DNA of 64,000 nt from CAJCIT01 sp963771305 (GTDB taxonomy: Bacteria; Acidobacteriota; Terriglobia; Bryobacterales; Bryobacteraceae). Below the pieces are notes generated by a model. It was not told the origin of the DNA, did no database searches, and was given only the letters and a program-made list of their open reading frames with translations. The DNA lies in the NCBI GenBank assembly GCA_963771305.1, contig CAVYTS010000001.1, positions 268,144 through 332,143 of the forward strand. Reading direction: 5' to 3'. The translations under genes and the position numbers were made by a program. Shown one piece after another: positions 44,433 to 54,810 of this stretch. How positions within the stretch are numbered: the stretch's first letter is position 1; each line of letters starts with the position of its first letter.

Positions 44433-45284
44433 CTACTCGATCTTCAACAGCATGGTGACCAACATAGGCTTTCCCGCACCGGAATTCACGTGAAAAAGAG
44501 TCTGCGGCAGGGGATCCGAATCTGTCAGCAAGTTACCCTTTTCTGCAGCGTCCTTCTCGGCTGGCGTGGAAACCTTGCCCGCCTGGCCGGGCTCTTCGAG
44601 ATGTTTTACAGCTGCACCCCAATTCTTTTTCCATTCAGCGAGTTGATCTTTATTGATTGAAAGAGGTTTCGGTCCAATATGCAGATCATCCATCGGCTCA
44701 GGAGTAACGAGAATCGTAATCTCTTCGGCTAACTGGTCCTGCCGTCGTCGCTCTACCCGGAAAGGTCCTTCGCCGGCGCCAGGGATATCGACGACTCGAC
44801 CGGCTCGTACCCGATTATTGCCATGTAGCGTACGGAGAGTCGGAAATATCAGTTGGGCTTGGCCAAAAGTTCCATCCGAGTACTGTTCACGATCTATGAT
44901 ATAGAGATAGCCCTCTCGCCAGGATTCTACACTGACGCGGACCTTCTGCCCAACCCGTAAACCAATGGTCGCGTCGCAACGCTCCGGTGTCCATTCCTGA
45001 TCCTTACCGCCGTCATCGTCCTGGATCAGCATGCGCACTGATGGCGCGTCGCCAGGCTGGCTGGGCCGGAGGCGCCAGACCGTAATGCCGATGAAGGCGT
45101 TGTCCGAAGATTTGGCTGGCAAAGGAACCGAGGGCGGCGCGCTTGCTTGCCGCCTCTGCTTTTGAAGGCTCAGGTCCCAAACGTTGCGCGTCTGCGCTTC
45201 ATTGTCGCTAACTTGAGCGCTCAGCACCAAGAACGAGCAGAAGCATAGCTCGGCGATCAAGAACAAACCTGGATGTTCTCTCAT
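44433..45284 (-). CDS. Secreted DUF4384-like protein
   Basis: About 283 aa. Start ATG 45284 is preferred because GAGGAAG lies just before it. It has a signal peptide (MREHPGLFLIAELCFCSFLV). The core GLRVGQKVRVSVESWREGYL, YIIDREQYSDG and QLIFPTLR matches the DUF4384 pattern, a beta-sandwich common beside caspases and TIR proteins. It starts 7 nt after the stop of the TIR gene, giving an operon. A ligand-binding or envelope-sensing role is inferred only. Confidence 0.7.
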   Translation of the reverse strand: MREHPGLFLIAELCFCSFLVLSAQVSDNEAQTRNVWDLSLQKQRRQASAPPSVPLPAKSSDNAFIGITVWRLRPSQPGDAPSVRMLIQDDDGGKDQEWTPERCDATIGLRVGQKVRVSVESWREGYLYIIDREQYSDGTFGQAQLIFPTLRTLHGNNRVRAGRVVDIPGAGEGPFRVERRRQDQLAEEITILVTPEPMDDLHIGPKPLSINKDQLAEWKKNWGAAVKHLEEPGQAGKVSTPAEKDAAEKGNLLTDSDPLPQTLFHVNSGAGKPMLVTMLLKIE

Positions 45285-45291
45285 TACTTCC

Positions 45292-46467
45292 TCACTGGTG
45301 GGCGAGTTTAACCATGTATACGAGCGGGTCACCCTTTTGGATAAGTGCCGTGCTGCTCTCTAGCTCGTCAGCGCGTGCCATAGGTGGATTCTTCTGTAGA
45401 AACTCCTGGATTTTGCTAACGTCGGCCAAACTTTGCACGGCGCCTGCGTCTCTCCGATTCTCCCATTGCTTTAGTTGCTCGATTTGTGCGATTTCCTGGG
45501 CCGACCAGATGATATACAATTTCTCGATTCCCTGGTCGGCGTCGAGCCTTAGTGTATCATCGTGGGGAAACTGGAGCGTTTGGTTTGCGTTTAGCAATGA
45601 CGAACCTTGATTGGTGGTGGGTGTTGGAAACAGGATATTAAAACTGGCCATTTTACCGCGCGGAACGGGGCCCTCGTTCAGCAGATACAAGTGTCCAGAC
45701 TGAGGGCTGCTAAAGTAAAAGCGCAAAAAGTAACCGGCTGGGGTTATCATCTCACGGCCATACCTCACCCATTCCTGGGAGTTTGGCTTACGCACACTGA
45801 AGTAGTAGGTCAGGCGGGATTCAGGTAGGACCTTGGGAGACATGGTGTCGTGGAGCCTGGAAAAATACACACCGGCCAGCCAAACTGCTGCGCTTATTAA
45901 AATCGCCAGAGCGGCGAGCGCCGCGTAGGGCCTCGCCTTCGAAACCGAAGCCAAGATGTCAGGCGAGGCAAGCCGACGGCCATCCTCAAGAATGCGGGTA
46001 TCTTTTACATTACGAACGGCGGCGATCTTAAGCTCCGCTGCAACAGATCGGATTCCCGTTGCGATGTTCAGTAGCGCTTCGTCCTCATCTTGCCAGGAGC
46101 TCACAGGCTTGCCGTCTTTTGGCAAGGATACTAGCTTGCCAAAGGGGCACTGACGCCAATCAACCGGACGCAGGATAACCGGAATAACACGAGCGTCCTT
46201 TGCTTGATGTCGTTCCATTGCTCGTTTAACCTCTTTTCCCCAGCAATAGTCGGATGCCAGAAAGTCGGGACTAACAAGCAACAATATGATGTCGGCTACG
46301 TTCAGTTCAGCCCAGATGTCAGCGTCAAATTCCCGGCCCGGATTTATTTTAAGGTCGTGCCACGCTCGGATAATACCCTCATATTCCAGGGGTTTTAGAT
46401 GTTTAACTAGTTGCTCATAGCGGAGTTCGTCAAGATGCGAATACGATATGAAAACGTTGATCGGCAT
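45292..46467 (-). CDS. TIR-TM-DUF4384-like protein
   Basis: About 391 aa from ATG 46467, where the TIR strand begins at once (MPINVFISYSHLDELRYEQL). The TIR domain (1-150) includes WHDLKINPGREFDADIWAEL, DIILLLVSPDFLASDYCWGK and a candidate catalytic Glu in the WGKE segment. One TM (AALAALAILISAAVWLAGVY) follows. The outer part resembles DUF4384 (FLRFYFSSPQSGHLYLLNEG, FNILFPTPTTN), the same fold type as the next gene. A cytoplasmic TIR linked to an extracytoplasmic sensor is the likely layout. NADase activity is possible but unproved. Confidence 0.78.
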   Translation of the reverse strand: MPINVFISYSHLDELRYEQLVKHLKPLEYEGIIRAWHDLKINPGREFDADIWAELNVADIILLLVSPDFLASDYCWGKEVKRAMERHQAKDARVIPVILRPVDWRQCPFGKLVSLPKDGKPVSSWQDEDEALLNIATGIRSVAAELKIAAVRNVKDTRILEDGRRLASPDILASVSKARPYAALAALAILISAAVWLAGVYFSRLHDTMSPKVLPESRLTYYFSVRKPNSQEWVRYGREMITPAGYFLRFYFSSPQSGHLYLLNEGPVPRGKMASFNILFPTPTTNQGSSLLNANQTLQFPHDDTLRLDADQGIEKLYIIWSAQEIAQIEQLKQWENRRDAGAVQSLADVSKIQEFLQKNPPMARADELESSTALIQKGDPLVYMVKLAHQ

Positions 46468-46729
46468 ACCCTGCGAATATTTGTAGCCTACCACTTCAGC
46501 GGCTCCACGGCGTGGCTCGCCCCGCCATCGCTTCCTTCATGCCGCGCCAATCGAAACTGCTTTGGACCGAACAGCCCACTTTTGTGAGCTCTTCATTCCG
46601 AGGGAATCCCGACAGGGCGGGCGGACGGCCATTGGTAGGTTTTCGGTGGAGCGCTTGCTCGAGCGTATGCCGGGGTCTGTCCCCTAGCATGGGCTTTCGT
46701 TCCCCAGGGTAGCCAATGCCATGGCAGCG

Positions 46730-47262
46730 GATGTACTCATTCTTAGGCGATACCTGTCAGCACTCGTCTGGCTTGCCGGGCTGGCTGGCGTGCTACGCGA
46801 GCGCTTTGTGATGCCGGGGTGCCGTCACTCTTCTTCTTCGCCCGGTATGCAATCCTCGCCTTTCGTTACCTGAAGTACGCTGATCTTTGGTCGCTGCTCG
46901 TGATGCCAACGCTGGGCGTTGCATCAATCAGCCTTCGAGTATCGTTTCTGCCTGCCGTTCTCTTCTCCGGCCGTCGCACTTCCACTTCCAGCTTCGCCGG
47001 CGTTGGACCTGTATCGCCACGTATCGAAAGGCTGGACAACGCTGCTGCTCACTCTGACCGTAAGGCAATACACTGTTCTTGCCCTGCAGTTAATGATCTC
47101 CACTTGCCCTACGGCAGCGAAACTCCATATCTATAAAACTCGGTGCGGAAAGAAATCAAATGGACCCGCAGCGTACATGCATTACGACGGGTTTGTCTTG
47201 CTTTTGGTCGCGCCCGTCCTGAGTGCGAGTGCGTTCTGGGCACTGGGTCTCCCCACCCAGTG
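46730..47262 (+). pseudogene. Decayed copy of the GT-C-like membrane protein
   Basis: Over about 530 bp the DNA follows 55680-56220 closely: TTAGGCGATACCTGTCAG, CGCTTTGTGATG, TCACTCTTCTTCTTCGCC, TACATGCATTACGACGGGTT. A 30-40 bp deletion and several frame changes destroy the frame. Both the N-terminal catalytic-motif region and the C-terminal half are missing. It is a partial, inactive paralogue 9 kb from the intact gene. Confidence 0.75.
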
Positions 47263-47354
47263 ATATCCTTGAGGCCTGCCATGCCTGGTGAATTATCTGA
47301 GAACTGCAGGCAAATGCTGCGCGACATCGACGCGGACCTAGAGAGAAGCTATCG

Positions 47355-47730
47355 ATGGCTCTAAGGAACCCAGATACCAACGCTGGATGCGACTCGACAA
47401 GGCTACGACTCGAACGTTCCTTGTACGCACTCCACGAATTGAAGTCCACCGACGAGACATGCCGAGAGGTTTTAGCGGGGCTTGATCAGTCCCCGGGCGC
47501 AATGAGCCTCGCGTCGCAATTGCAACAGGTTGGTTCCGGAGGAGAAGCCGCTGGCGTTCCCTTCGATCACTTACAACTTGTACGTTCTGCAATTCAGTTC
47601 TTCTTCCGGCGCTAACCGAGGCTACAAGCTGCGAACCGGCAAATGGGTTACGGATGGGATGAGTTTTTACCTGCACGACTCGGCCGACGCAACCCGACCG
47701 ATCCGGGCGCAACACTTGCCTCGGTGACGA
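47355..47730 (+). pseudogene. Frameshifted secreted-protein remnant
   Basis: ATG 47355 opens MALRNPDTNAGCDSTRLRLE. Another frame then carries SITYNLYVLQFSSSSGANRG and YKLRTGKWVTDGMSFYLHDS. A third frame holds TLASVTILVQQA before a stop near 47751. The last two segments look like the end of a beta-rich exported protein. Not recognised further. Confidence 0.35.
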
Positions 47731-47910
47731 TCCTGGTTCAACAGGCCTGAAGCATCGTCGAGGTGTAGCCACGAACGAAGAGAACACGGTATCGCGGCTG
47801 GGGCCTCCGTTGGGTGCCGGCTGGCCTTCCACGCCATGACCGATTCCGCATAGCCGGATAGCACGTGCTAGCTTGTTAGTGGTCCAGATGATCGGGCGAC
47901 CTGTCGTCAC

Positions 47911-49409
47911 ATGAAGCAAAGAGTTCTGGTTTTCATCGTTGCTTATAACGCGCAAACGACAATTAAAGACGTCGTCAGTCGGATCTCTCACTCACTGGTT
48001 GAGAAGTATGATGTCGAGGTCTTGATCATCGACGATGCTTCGAAGGACGCCACATTCGAGGTCGGTCACCGCCTCTCTCAGACCCAAACTGGCCCGTTTA
48101 AATTCAGCGTGCTTTTCAACCCGATAAATCAGGGCTACGGTGGAAATCAGAAGCTAGGGTATCACTACGCGATTGAAAACGGGTTCGACTTTGTTGCGCT
48201 CCTCCACGGCGATGGCCAATACGCCCCCGAATGCTTGCCCGATTTGTTAGAGCCCCTGGGCAACGGAGAGGCGGATGCGGTGTTTGGGTCGCGCATGTTG
48301 GCTCCGCGGGCTGCCTTGCACGGTGGCATGCCCCTGTACAAGTATGTTGGAAACAAGATCCTGACCTGGATTGAGAATCGGCTCCTCAAGGCTCACCTCA
48401 GCGAATTCCACTCCGGTTATCGAATCTACTCCACCCGGGCATTGGCTCGTCTGCCATTCGATCGTAATACCAACGACTTCCATTTCGATACAGAGATCAT
48501 AATCCAACTCTTAACGGCGGAGCTTCGTATCGTTGAGTTACCCATTCCCACGTATTACGGTGACGAAATCTGCCACGTAAATGGGATGAAATATGCGTTC
48601 GATGTGGTGATTGCCGCAATAAAGGCCAGATTACAAGGCGCCGGCCTCTTATATGAACGGAAGTTTGACTGTGGGGACCCCAATTCGCTGCCATATGAGC
48701 CCAAGCTAGACTACGTGAGTCCTCACTCCTTTGCCTTTACCCAAATCCGAGAAGGCGCCACCGTGCTGGATCTCGGTTGCGCTGGCGGTTACATGGGCGC
48801 GGTGCTGCAAAACAAGCACTGCGTTGTCGTCGGCGTGGATGCATTTCCACTTCAGCGACACCAGCTCAGGAGTTTTACCTTCACAATCTCAACCAGGGAC
48901 CACCCAAACTCGACTACCAACGATTTGATTACATTTTGATGCTTGACGTTTTGGAGCACCTCTCAGAGCCCGAACGATTCCTGGAGCAATTGAGGCAAGC
49001 GCTGAGTCTCAATTTGTCCTGCCGGGTTATAGTAAGCACCGGAAATATCGCGTATTTTATTACGCGCACGATGTTGATGCTGGGTCAGTTCAACTACGGC
49101 AAACGTGGACTGTTGGACTTGACCCACACGCGTCTCTTTACGTTTTCTTCCTTTCGTCGCTCCTTAGTTCAATCCGGGTTTACCGTTTCAGAGACACGCG
49201 GCATTCCTGGCCCGTTCCCGCTAGCGCTGGGTGACAATCTCGCTAGCCGATTCCTGCTCGGCATAAACCAATTTCTCATTCACCTGTCAAGAGGCCTGTT
49301 TAGCTATCAGATTTTCATGATTGTGAAGGCTACACCCACCTTGGAGAGTCTGCTCAGGGACGCACAGGAACAGTCCGCCAAGAGGGCTCAAGGTCTCGCG
49401 GTGGCCTAG
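47911..49409 (+). CDS. GT2 glycosyltransferase-SAM methyltransferase fusion (one frameshift)
   Basis: Residues 1-240 form a family-2, DPM-like glycosyltransferase (VLVFIVAYNAQTTIKDVV, VEVLIIDDASKD, FVALLHGDGQY, HSGYRIYSTRALARLPFD). A class I methyltransferase starts in the same frame with EGATVLDLGCAGGYMGAVLQ. Near 48855 the frame breaks, and the rest (DYQRFDYILMLDVLEHLSEP, THTRLFTFSSFRRSLVQSGF) lies in the adjacent frame to 49409. Without the break it would be one protein of about 500 aa that transfers a sugar to a lipid or peptide carrier and methylates an associated product. As given, the methyltransferase half is lost. Substrate unknown. Confidence 0.7.
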
Positions 49410-49661
49410 TCCACGTCCAGCCCCAATTTAGAAGCTTCAGGAGACCACATTTCCCGGCCCCCTCCCTCGCACAGGAAGGCGTTCCGTCAGAAGCATCTGA
49501 TCTCTCTTGCGGTTCTGGTTGTGACAATCGGGCTCTTCAATTGGCCTGTTCTTTCCCGTACCTTTACGTTTGTGGACAGCGCGCCGGACATCACCATCTT
49601 TGAACTTCCCAGCTTGGACCTTCGGGCGAAAGCTTTGCGGCAAGGAGTCCTTCCGGTATGA
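49410..49661 (+). pseudogene. Membrane-anchored protein stub
   Basis: The frame after the methyltransferase stop has no ATG but reads RKAFRQKHLISLAVLVVTIG, LFNWPVLSRTFTFVDSAPDI, then a stop at 49659-49661. One TM segment followed by an exported start suggests the 5' part of a lost gene in the glycosylation cluster. The remaining 110 bp up to IS66 holds nothing recognised. Confidence 0.3.
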
Positions 49662-49831
49662 GATCCCTGTGCCCAGGGCGGTAGGCCCATGTTGGCGCAA
49701 ATGAACCCTCGTCTTTTAGATCCATTTAGTACCGCTTCCTCCTGTTGCCGCTACGCGATGGACATATCCGTTTCGTAAGCATCACATGAACACCACTGGC
49801 CCCGGAGCGTTCGCCCGCGCATAGTGGATGC

Positions 49832-50131
49832 ATGGGAAACGAACAAGCGCAGCGGCGTGAGCTTTGGCGGCAACGGATCGGGGAGCAAGAGAAGAGCGGG
49901 GCGTCGATCCGCGCCTATTGCAAACAGCACGGGCTGGCCGAGCACGCTTTTTATAGCTGGCGAAAGCAGCTGCGCACGGCCAGTCCGATGACCTTCGCGC
50001 TGGTGCAGACTACGCCCAGTAAAGACGCAGCCATGATTGAGCTGGTATTGGCTCAGGGCGACCGGTTGCGCATTCCCGCCGAGGAAGCAACGCTGCGCAT
50101 CGTGCTGAGTGCATTGCGCGCGCAACCATGA
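49832..50131 (+). CDS. tnpA: IS66 accessory protein TnpA
   Basis: 99 aa, the first small gene of IS66. It has an N-terminal helix-turn-helix region (REQ-type WRQRIGEQEKSGASIRAYCK, GLAEHAFYSWRKQL) and a short tail containing DRLRIPAEEATLRIVL. Its last 4 nt overlap TnpB's ATG. It is needed together with TnpB for transposition in characterised IS66 members. Intact here. Confidence 0.88.
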   Translation: MGNEQAQRRELWRQRIGEQEKSGASIRAYCKQHGLAEHAFYSWRKQLRTASPMTFALVQTTPSKDAAMIELVLAQGDRLRIPAEEATLRIVLSALRAQP

Positions 50132-50493
50132 TCCATCTGCCGGCCAGCGTGCGTGTGTATTTATGCACGGCGCCCTGCGATATGCGGCGAGGCTTCGATG
50201 GACTGCACGCGCTAGTCACCAACACGATGCAACTGGATGCGTTGGCTGGACATTTATTTGTTTTTTCGAACCGGCGACGCGATCGGGTGAAGATACTCTA
50301 TTGGGATCGGGACGGCTTTGCGGTATGGGCGAAGCGCTTGGAAGAGGGCACACACGCGGTGCCGTTCTCGGAGGACGGCGAGAGGCGTTCCGAGATTACT
50401 GCGCGGGAGTTGGGTGCGCTGTTAAGCGGCATCGACTTGAGTCAGGCGAAGCGTCGGAAGCGATATCGGCAAAAACCTTCAGAAGCCGTATAA
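50128..50493 (+). CDS. tnpB: IS66 accessory protein TnpB
   Basis: 121 aa with the family hallmarks VYLCTAPCDMRRGFDGLHAL, GHLFVFSNRRRDRVKILYWD, DGFAVWAKRLEEG. Length and sequence match the usual 110-120-aa IS66 Orf2. Translationally coupled to TnpA. Intact; its biochemical role is unsettled in the family. Confidence 0.92.
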   Translation: MIHLPASVRVYLCTAPCDMRRGFDGLHALVTNTMQLDALAGHLFVFSNRRRDRVKILYWDRDGFAVWAKRLEEGTHAVPFSEDGERRSEITARELGALLSGIDLSQAKRRKRYRQKPSEAV

Positions 50494-50555
50494 ACATTGG
50501 CGTCCGAATCACTTTTGGCTTGGTGGATTGCTGATTATCTCTTATAATCCACGTA

Positions 50556-52073
50556 ATGCCGATCGACCCCCACAGTCTGCCGGAAGATCCGCAGATCCTG
50601 CAGAAGATTGTGGTGGATCTGGCTGCGCAACTGGACCAGACACAACGGTTGCTGCAGCAGTTGCTAACCGCCAAGAGCGGCACCCGCAGTGAGAAGTTAA
50701 ATGCCGACCAATTGCGGTTGTTTGCGCAAGAACTTGGCATAGAGTTAGCCCCGAAGCGGCGGCGGACGGGAAAGACGATTCTCCTGACGAACCGCCAGCG
50801 GCCGGCGGCAGTGGTGGCGAAGCGAAGCCACGCGGGCGGCGCGGGCTATCCCCGCACCTGAAGCGGGAACGCATCGTGCATGACCTGGCCGAGCAGGACA
50901 AGCATTGCGTCGATTGCCAGCAGGATCTTCGCCACCTGGGCGAGGAAGTAAGCGAACGGTACGAGTACATACCGGCGCAGTTAGTGGTGATTGAAGACGC
51001 CTGTCAGAAGTACGCGTGCGCTTGCACGATCAAGACGGCCACCAAGCCGGTGCAACCGATCGAGAAGAGCACGGCGGGCACCAGTTTGCTGGCCTACGTG
51101 ATTGTGAGTAAGTTAGCCGATCACTTACCGGTTCATCGGCAGGCCAAAATGATGCGGCGGTTCGGGGTTGAGATTGCGGATCAGACCATGTGCGGCTGGA
51201 TGAAGCAAAGTGCGGAACTGCTGACGCCGCTCTACGATCGACTGAAGGAGTTCGTTCTGCAATCGAAGGTGGTTGGCACCGACGATACGCCGGTGAAGGT
51301 CCTGGATCGGAGATTGCCGCATACGCGCAAGGGGAGAATGTGGCCCTATGTGGGTGATCGCGATCACCCGGTGGTGATTTACGATTACACGCCGACGCGG
51401 GAGCGGGCCGGGCCGGAAAACTTTCTCACTCGTTACCGCGGCTACTTACAAGCCGACGCCTATGTCGCTTATGATAGCTTTTTCACCAATCGCGCGCGGG
51501 GAATGGTGGAGGTCGCCTGCTGGGCGCACGCAAGAAGGCATGCGTATCAGGCACGCGAGACAGATCCGGCGCGGATGGGCGCGGTGTTGGCTTACATTGC
51601 TCAGCTCTATGCTGTCGAGAAGCGCGGCCGGCGGCACCACATTCGGGGTGAAGCGTTGCGGCTATTGCGCGAGCAAGGATCTCTGCCTGTCATGGGGCAG
51701 TTACACGCCTATCTTTTGAAGATCGCCGATCAATTACCTGCCGAAGAGCGAGGCGGGTCAGGCTGTTTCCTACATTTTGAAGAACTGGCGAGCACTCACG
51801 CGCAATCTGGAAGATGGCGATCTGGCGATCGATAACAATCACACCGAACGCTCCTTACGCGGGATCGCGATCGGCCGGAACAACTGGACGTTCTTAGGTA
51901 GCGACCGAGGCGGCAAAACGATGGCCATCTTGCGCAGCTTCGTAGCTTCCTGTGAACTGGTGAAGATTGATCCGTTCGAGTGGTTCCGTGATGTTCTGTC
52001 GCGCATCCCGACGCACTCGATTCAGCAACTCGACAAGTTGCTTCCTCACGCCTGGGCTGCCGCCCGCATATAA
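50556..52073 (+). pseudogene. tnpC: IS66 transposase TnpC, two frameshifts
   Basis: The N-terminal leucine-zipper-like region (LAAQLDQTQRLLQQLLTAKS) is in one frame to about 50760. The zinc-binding part, Tnp core and first catalytic aspartates (VVGTDDTPVKVLD, YLQADAYVAYDSFF) are in a second, and the catalytic Glu (AIDNNHTERSLRG) and C-terminus in a third, after a break near 51755. Without the breaks the protein would be about 500 aa, the family norm. This element cannot transpose by itself. Confidence 0.85.
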
Positions 52074-52144
52074 GTCCCGACTCTTCCCAAGTCCGCCTCA
52101 TGCTACGCCGCCACCACTGGTGTTAATGTGATGCTTACTCCGTT

Positions 52145-53002
52145 TTTCGGACGGTCATCCCGACCGATGTTGACTCCCGCGCGAGATTTACCAGGGCCAC
52201 TGCGGTGAGGGCTCTGCTGGCGTTGTCGTAGGGCAAGGAAAACGGACCGTTGACCGAAGAGTTCGAATGGAACAGTCTCTTCCGCCGCCAGCCCATCGGG
52301 CAACCTGTGGTGGAAAACGCAGTAGCCGGCGGCCTCGCTGGAGGCGACTATTTCGGCCCACCCAGTCTGCTCATTGGCGATCTCCGCAGAGGTTGCGACG
52401 ACCAGAGAGGCGTTGGGGGATACCAGCTCACGCAGAGATGCTCCAACGGGTGTAGCGCGCTCCTCGGCCGGGTTTAGGGTGAGCGACAAAATCATCGGGC
52501 TTCCGTCATCAGAATAGAAATTGATGTCTACGGAGACCACCGATGGGGACAGTTCAGGACATGAATCGCGGTCCTCCATCCGCCGCCCGAAGCCACCTGC
52601 GAAACGATTGCCGAGTAGCGGTCGCCCGGCCCAAGCGCCTTAATCTCCAGCGTCGGGACGGCTTCATCACTGTCCCCCTGGCGGTCACTTACCTGTAGGC
52701 GGAAGGCTGATCCTTCAGGGTTCTCCGGCAGTCCCGAAATGGAGCCGGCGTTTGCGTTCAGAGCCAATCCCCGGGATAATGCCCCTTCGGCAACGGACCA
52801 GAAGTACGGCGGCTTGCCGCCCTTCGCGATCAGCTTCCGAGGGTAGCCCTTTCCGGCAACGAGGCGGTAAATCGCGCGGCGAGGCAACGGCGAGGCCGTG
52901 CACACACAATATCTCATTGTAATATCCCTGTTCGGCTGGGGGGACCGTCACAGGCGCGGCCGAGACGGAGGGCTGCGGTTCGTCAGGCGCCGATGCGATC
53001 AA
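52145..53002 (-). pseudogene. Ig-like secreted protein, frameshifted and cut by IS66
   Basis: Pieces in three frames give PQPSVSAAPVTVPPAEQGYY, a putative Ig (He_PIG-like) domain (LIAKGGKPPYFWSVAEGALS, LNANAGSISGLPENPEGSAF) and a beta-rich module (VSVDINFYSDDGSPMILSLT, TGWAEIVASSEAAGYCVFHH). The last frame runs straight into the right end of IS66, so the 3' part is missing. Such exported proteins are frequent in Solibacter-type genomes. Function unknown. Confidence 0.6.
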
Positions 53003-53340
53003 CGGCGGCGGGGACTATGGCCGACGGCGAACCGTCCTCAGGGCGACGAAGCCTCGCGACCATGGCTCACAGATGATGCCGTATTCGGGGTAGCTCTCGG
53101 CGAACTCCAATTCTTGGAAGCCCGCATTTTGAAAGTGCTCTATCAGATCACTCTTTGAGAACACCCGCATTTCCAGCGTTTCGCCGGGACCGCCGTGAAA
53201 ACAGAGATCCTCGAAGAGCTGGAGTTGGCCCGCCGCGGTTCGATTCACGAGGACGGACCGCTTCGCAGGTGGGCGATCTGCCAATCGCAAAGATCGGGAT
53301 AGTGTCCCCTGGTCTGGCCGACGGACTCCACGGAGATGGG

Positions 53341-54810
53341 ATGAGAAGGCCGGTCGCCGAGCGGGATGCATTACGCTCCCAGAAGCGCACTCGAAGTGCC
53401 GATAAGGAGACCGGCCATGAAAAAGCGTAGCATCTGTCAACAGAGTCTGAAAAGGAAGCCGAAAGGCTCCGCGAAGCGATCGTACACGATCGGAATGGAC
53501 CTGGGAGACAAGAGCTGCCGGTTCTGCGTGCCGGACTAAGAGGGCGTGATGGTCGAGGAAGGCAGCGTGGTGACGAGCAAGCAAGCGATGTTGCAAACCC
53601 TCGGTGCACGTCCACGGTGCCGCATCGTGATGGAGGTGGGAACGCATTCATCGTGGATCAGCCGGTTGCTGAGCCGGCTGGGGTACGAGGTGTTTGTGGC
53701 CAACGCGCGGCGAGTGCAGTTGATCAGCAAGAGCAGCAGCAAAGACGATCGGATGGACGCGCGCACCTTGGCGCGTCTGGCGCGGCTCGACCCGCAGCTG
53801 CTGCCCATCCGGCACCGCAGTGAGGGAGCGCAGCAGGATCTGATGGTGATTCGGGTCCGGGCGGCGCTGGTGGAGGCCCGCACCAGTCTGGTGAACGCGG
53901 CACGGGGTTTGGCGAAATCGGTGGGGGAGCGATTGCCGACCTGCGACGCCGACACCCTGGTACCGGCCAAGCTGGCGGTTTTCCGGAGAGCTTGCAGCAG
54001 ACCTTACGGCCGTTGCTGGAGCAGGTAGAGATGATGACCGCCCGGATCAAAGCCAGCGACCAACACATTGAGCAGATCGCCCGGACCAAGTATCCGGAAA
54101 CCGAACTCCTGCAGCAAGTCAGCGGAGTGGGACCATTGATTTCTCTGACGTATGTGTTGACGGTGGACGATCCGCGCCGCTTTGCCAAGAGCCGGGACGC
54201 CTTGCGGCCGAAGCGGGGCGACTCGAGCGAACGCAAGCCGCAGTTGCGGATTACCAAGGAGGGAGACATCTATCCGCGGAAGCTGTTAGTGCAGGGATCG
54301 CAGCACATCCTGCATCACGGACCGGATACCGATCTGAAGCGGTGGGGTCGGAAGCTGGCGGAGCGTGGCGGAGGAATGCCAAGAAGCGGGCGCTGGTGGC
54401 GGTGGCGCGGAAGTTGGCCATCCTGCTGCATTGTCTGTTGGTCACGGGCGAAGTGTATGAGCCGCTGCGCAACAGCCAGGCCCAGCTACGCGGCAAGCAA
54501 GCCGTCGCTTAACGGAGTTTTGGTTTTTGCTAATCGCCGAGTTCGGGTGACTGCGAGGTCACGGTGTAACGAGCGTAACCGGAAACGGAGACGTTCCGTT
54601 CGGCACGGAGATGGCAGCCCCCAATCAATGATTGAGGACCCCAAACGGCACCGGAGCGCGATGCTCCACTGAATAGTGCGGATGGAGGCAGGGCGAATCG
54701 GCGGTAGTGAAGAAGTGAAGGGAAGGACGCAAGGCGCGCCTCTCGTTGGTCGGCGAGGAAGATTTTCGGTCGCAGGGCAAATTAATACTTGACCTGTTCG
54801 GCCTTCTCAT
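53341..54810 (+). mobile_element. IS110/IS1111-type insertion sequence, defective
   Basis: Bounded by the 12-bp inverted repeats ATGAGAAGGCCG (53341-53352) and CGGCCTTCTCAT (54799-54810), inside a methyltransferase gene. The coding region is flanked by 76 bp on the left and about 300 bp of non-coding DNA on the right. Terminal or subterminal repeats and a long 3' non-coding segment favour the IS1111 subgroup. Confidence 0.65.
53417..54512 (+). pseudogene. IS110-family DEDD transposase, multiply broken
   Basis: ATG 53417 opens MKKRSICQQSLKRKPKGS and the first RuvC-like Asp (YTIGMDLGDKS). A frame change near 53519 and a TAA at 53536 follow. The main frame has RCRIVMEVGTHSSWISRLLS (Glu), SSKDDRMDARTLARLARLDP (Asp pair) and the C-terminal serine-domain region (QVSGVGPLISLTYVLTVDDP, LQLRITKEGD-like). 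Further breaks occur near 53975 and 54375, and a few codons are missing in RDALRPKRGD. The usual length would be about 350 aa. Inactive. Confidence 0.82.

Larger units (their letters stand above)
49775..52138 (+). mobile_element. IS66-family insertion sequence
   Basis: 2364 bp with terminal inverted repeats GTAAGCATCACATGAACACC (left) and GTAAGCATCACATTAACACC (right, reverse complement). Flanks TCCGTTTC and TCCGTTTT form an 8-bp target duplication with one change; 8 bp is the IS66 norm. It contains the three classical genes in order. Confidence 0.9.
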
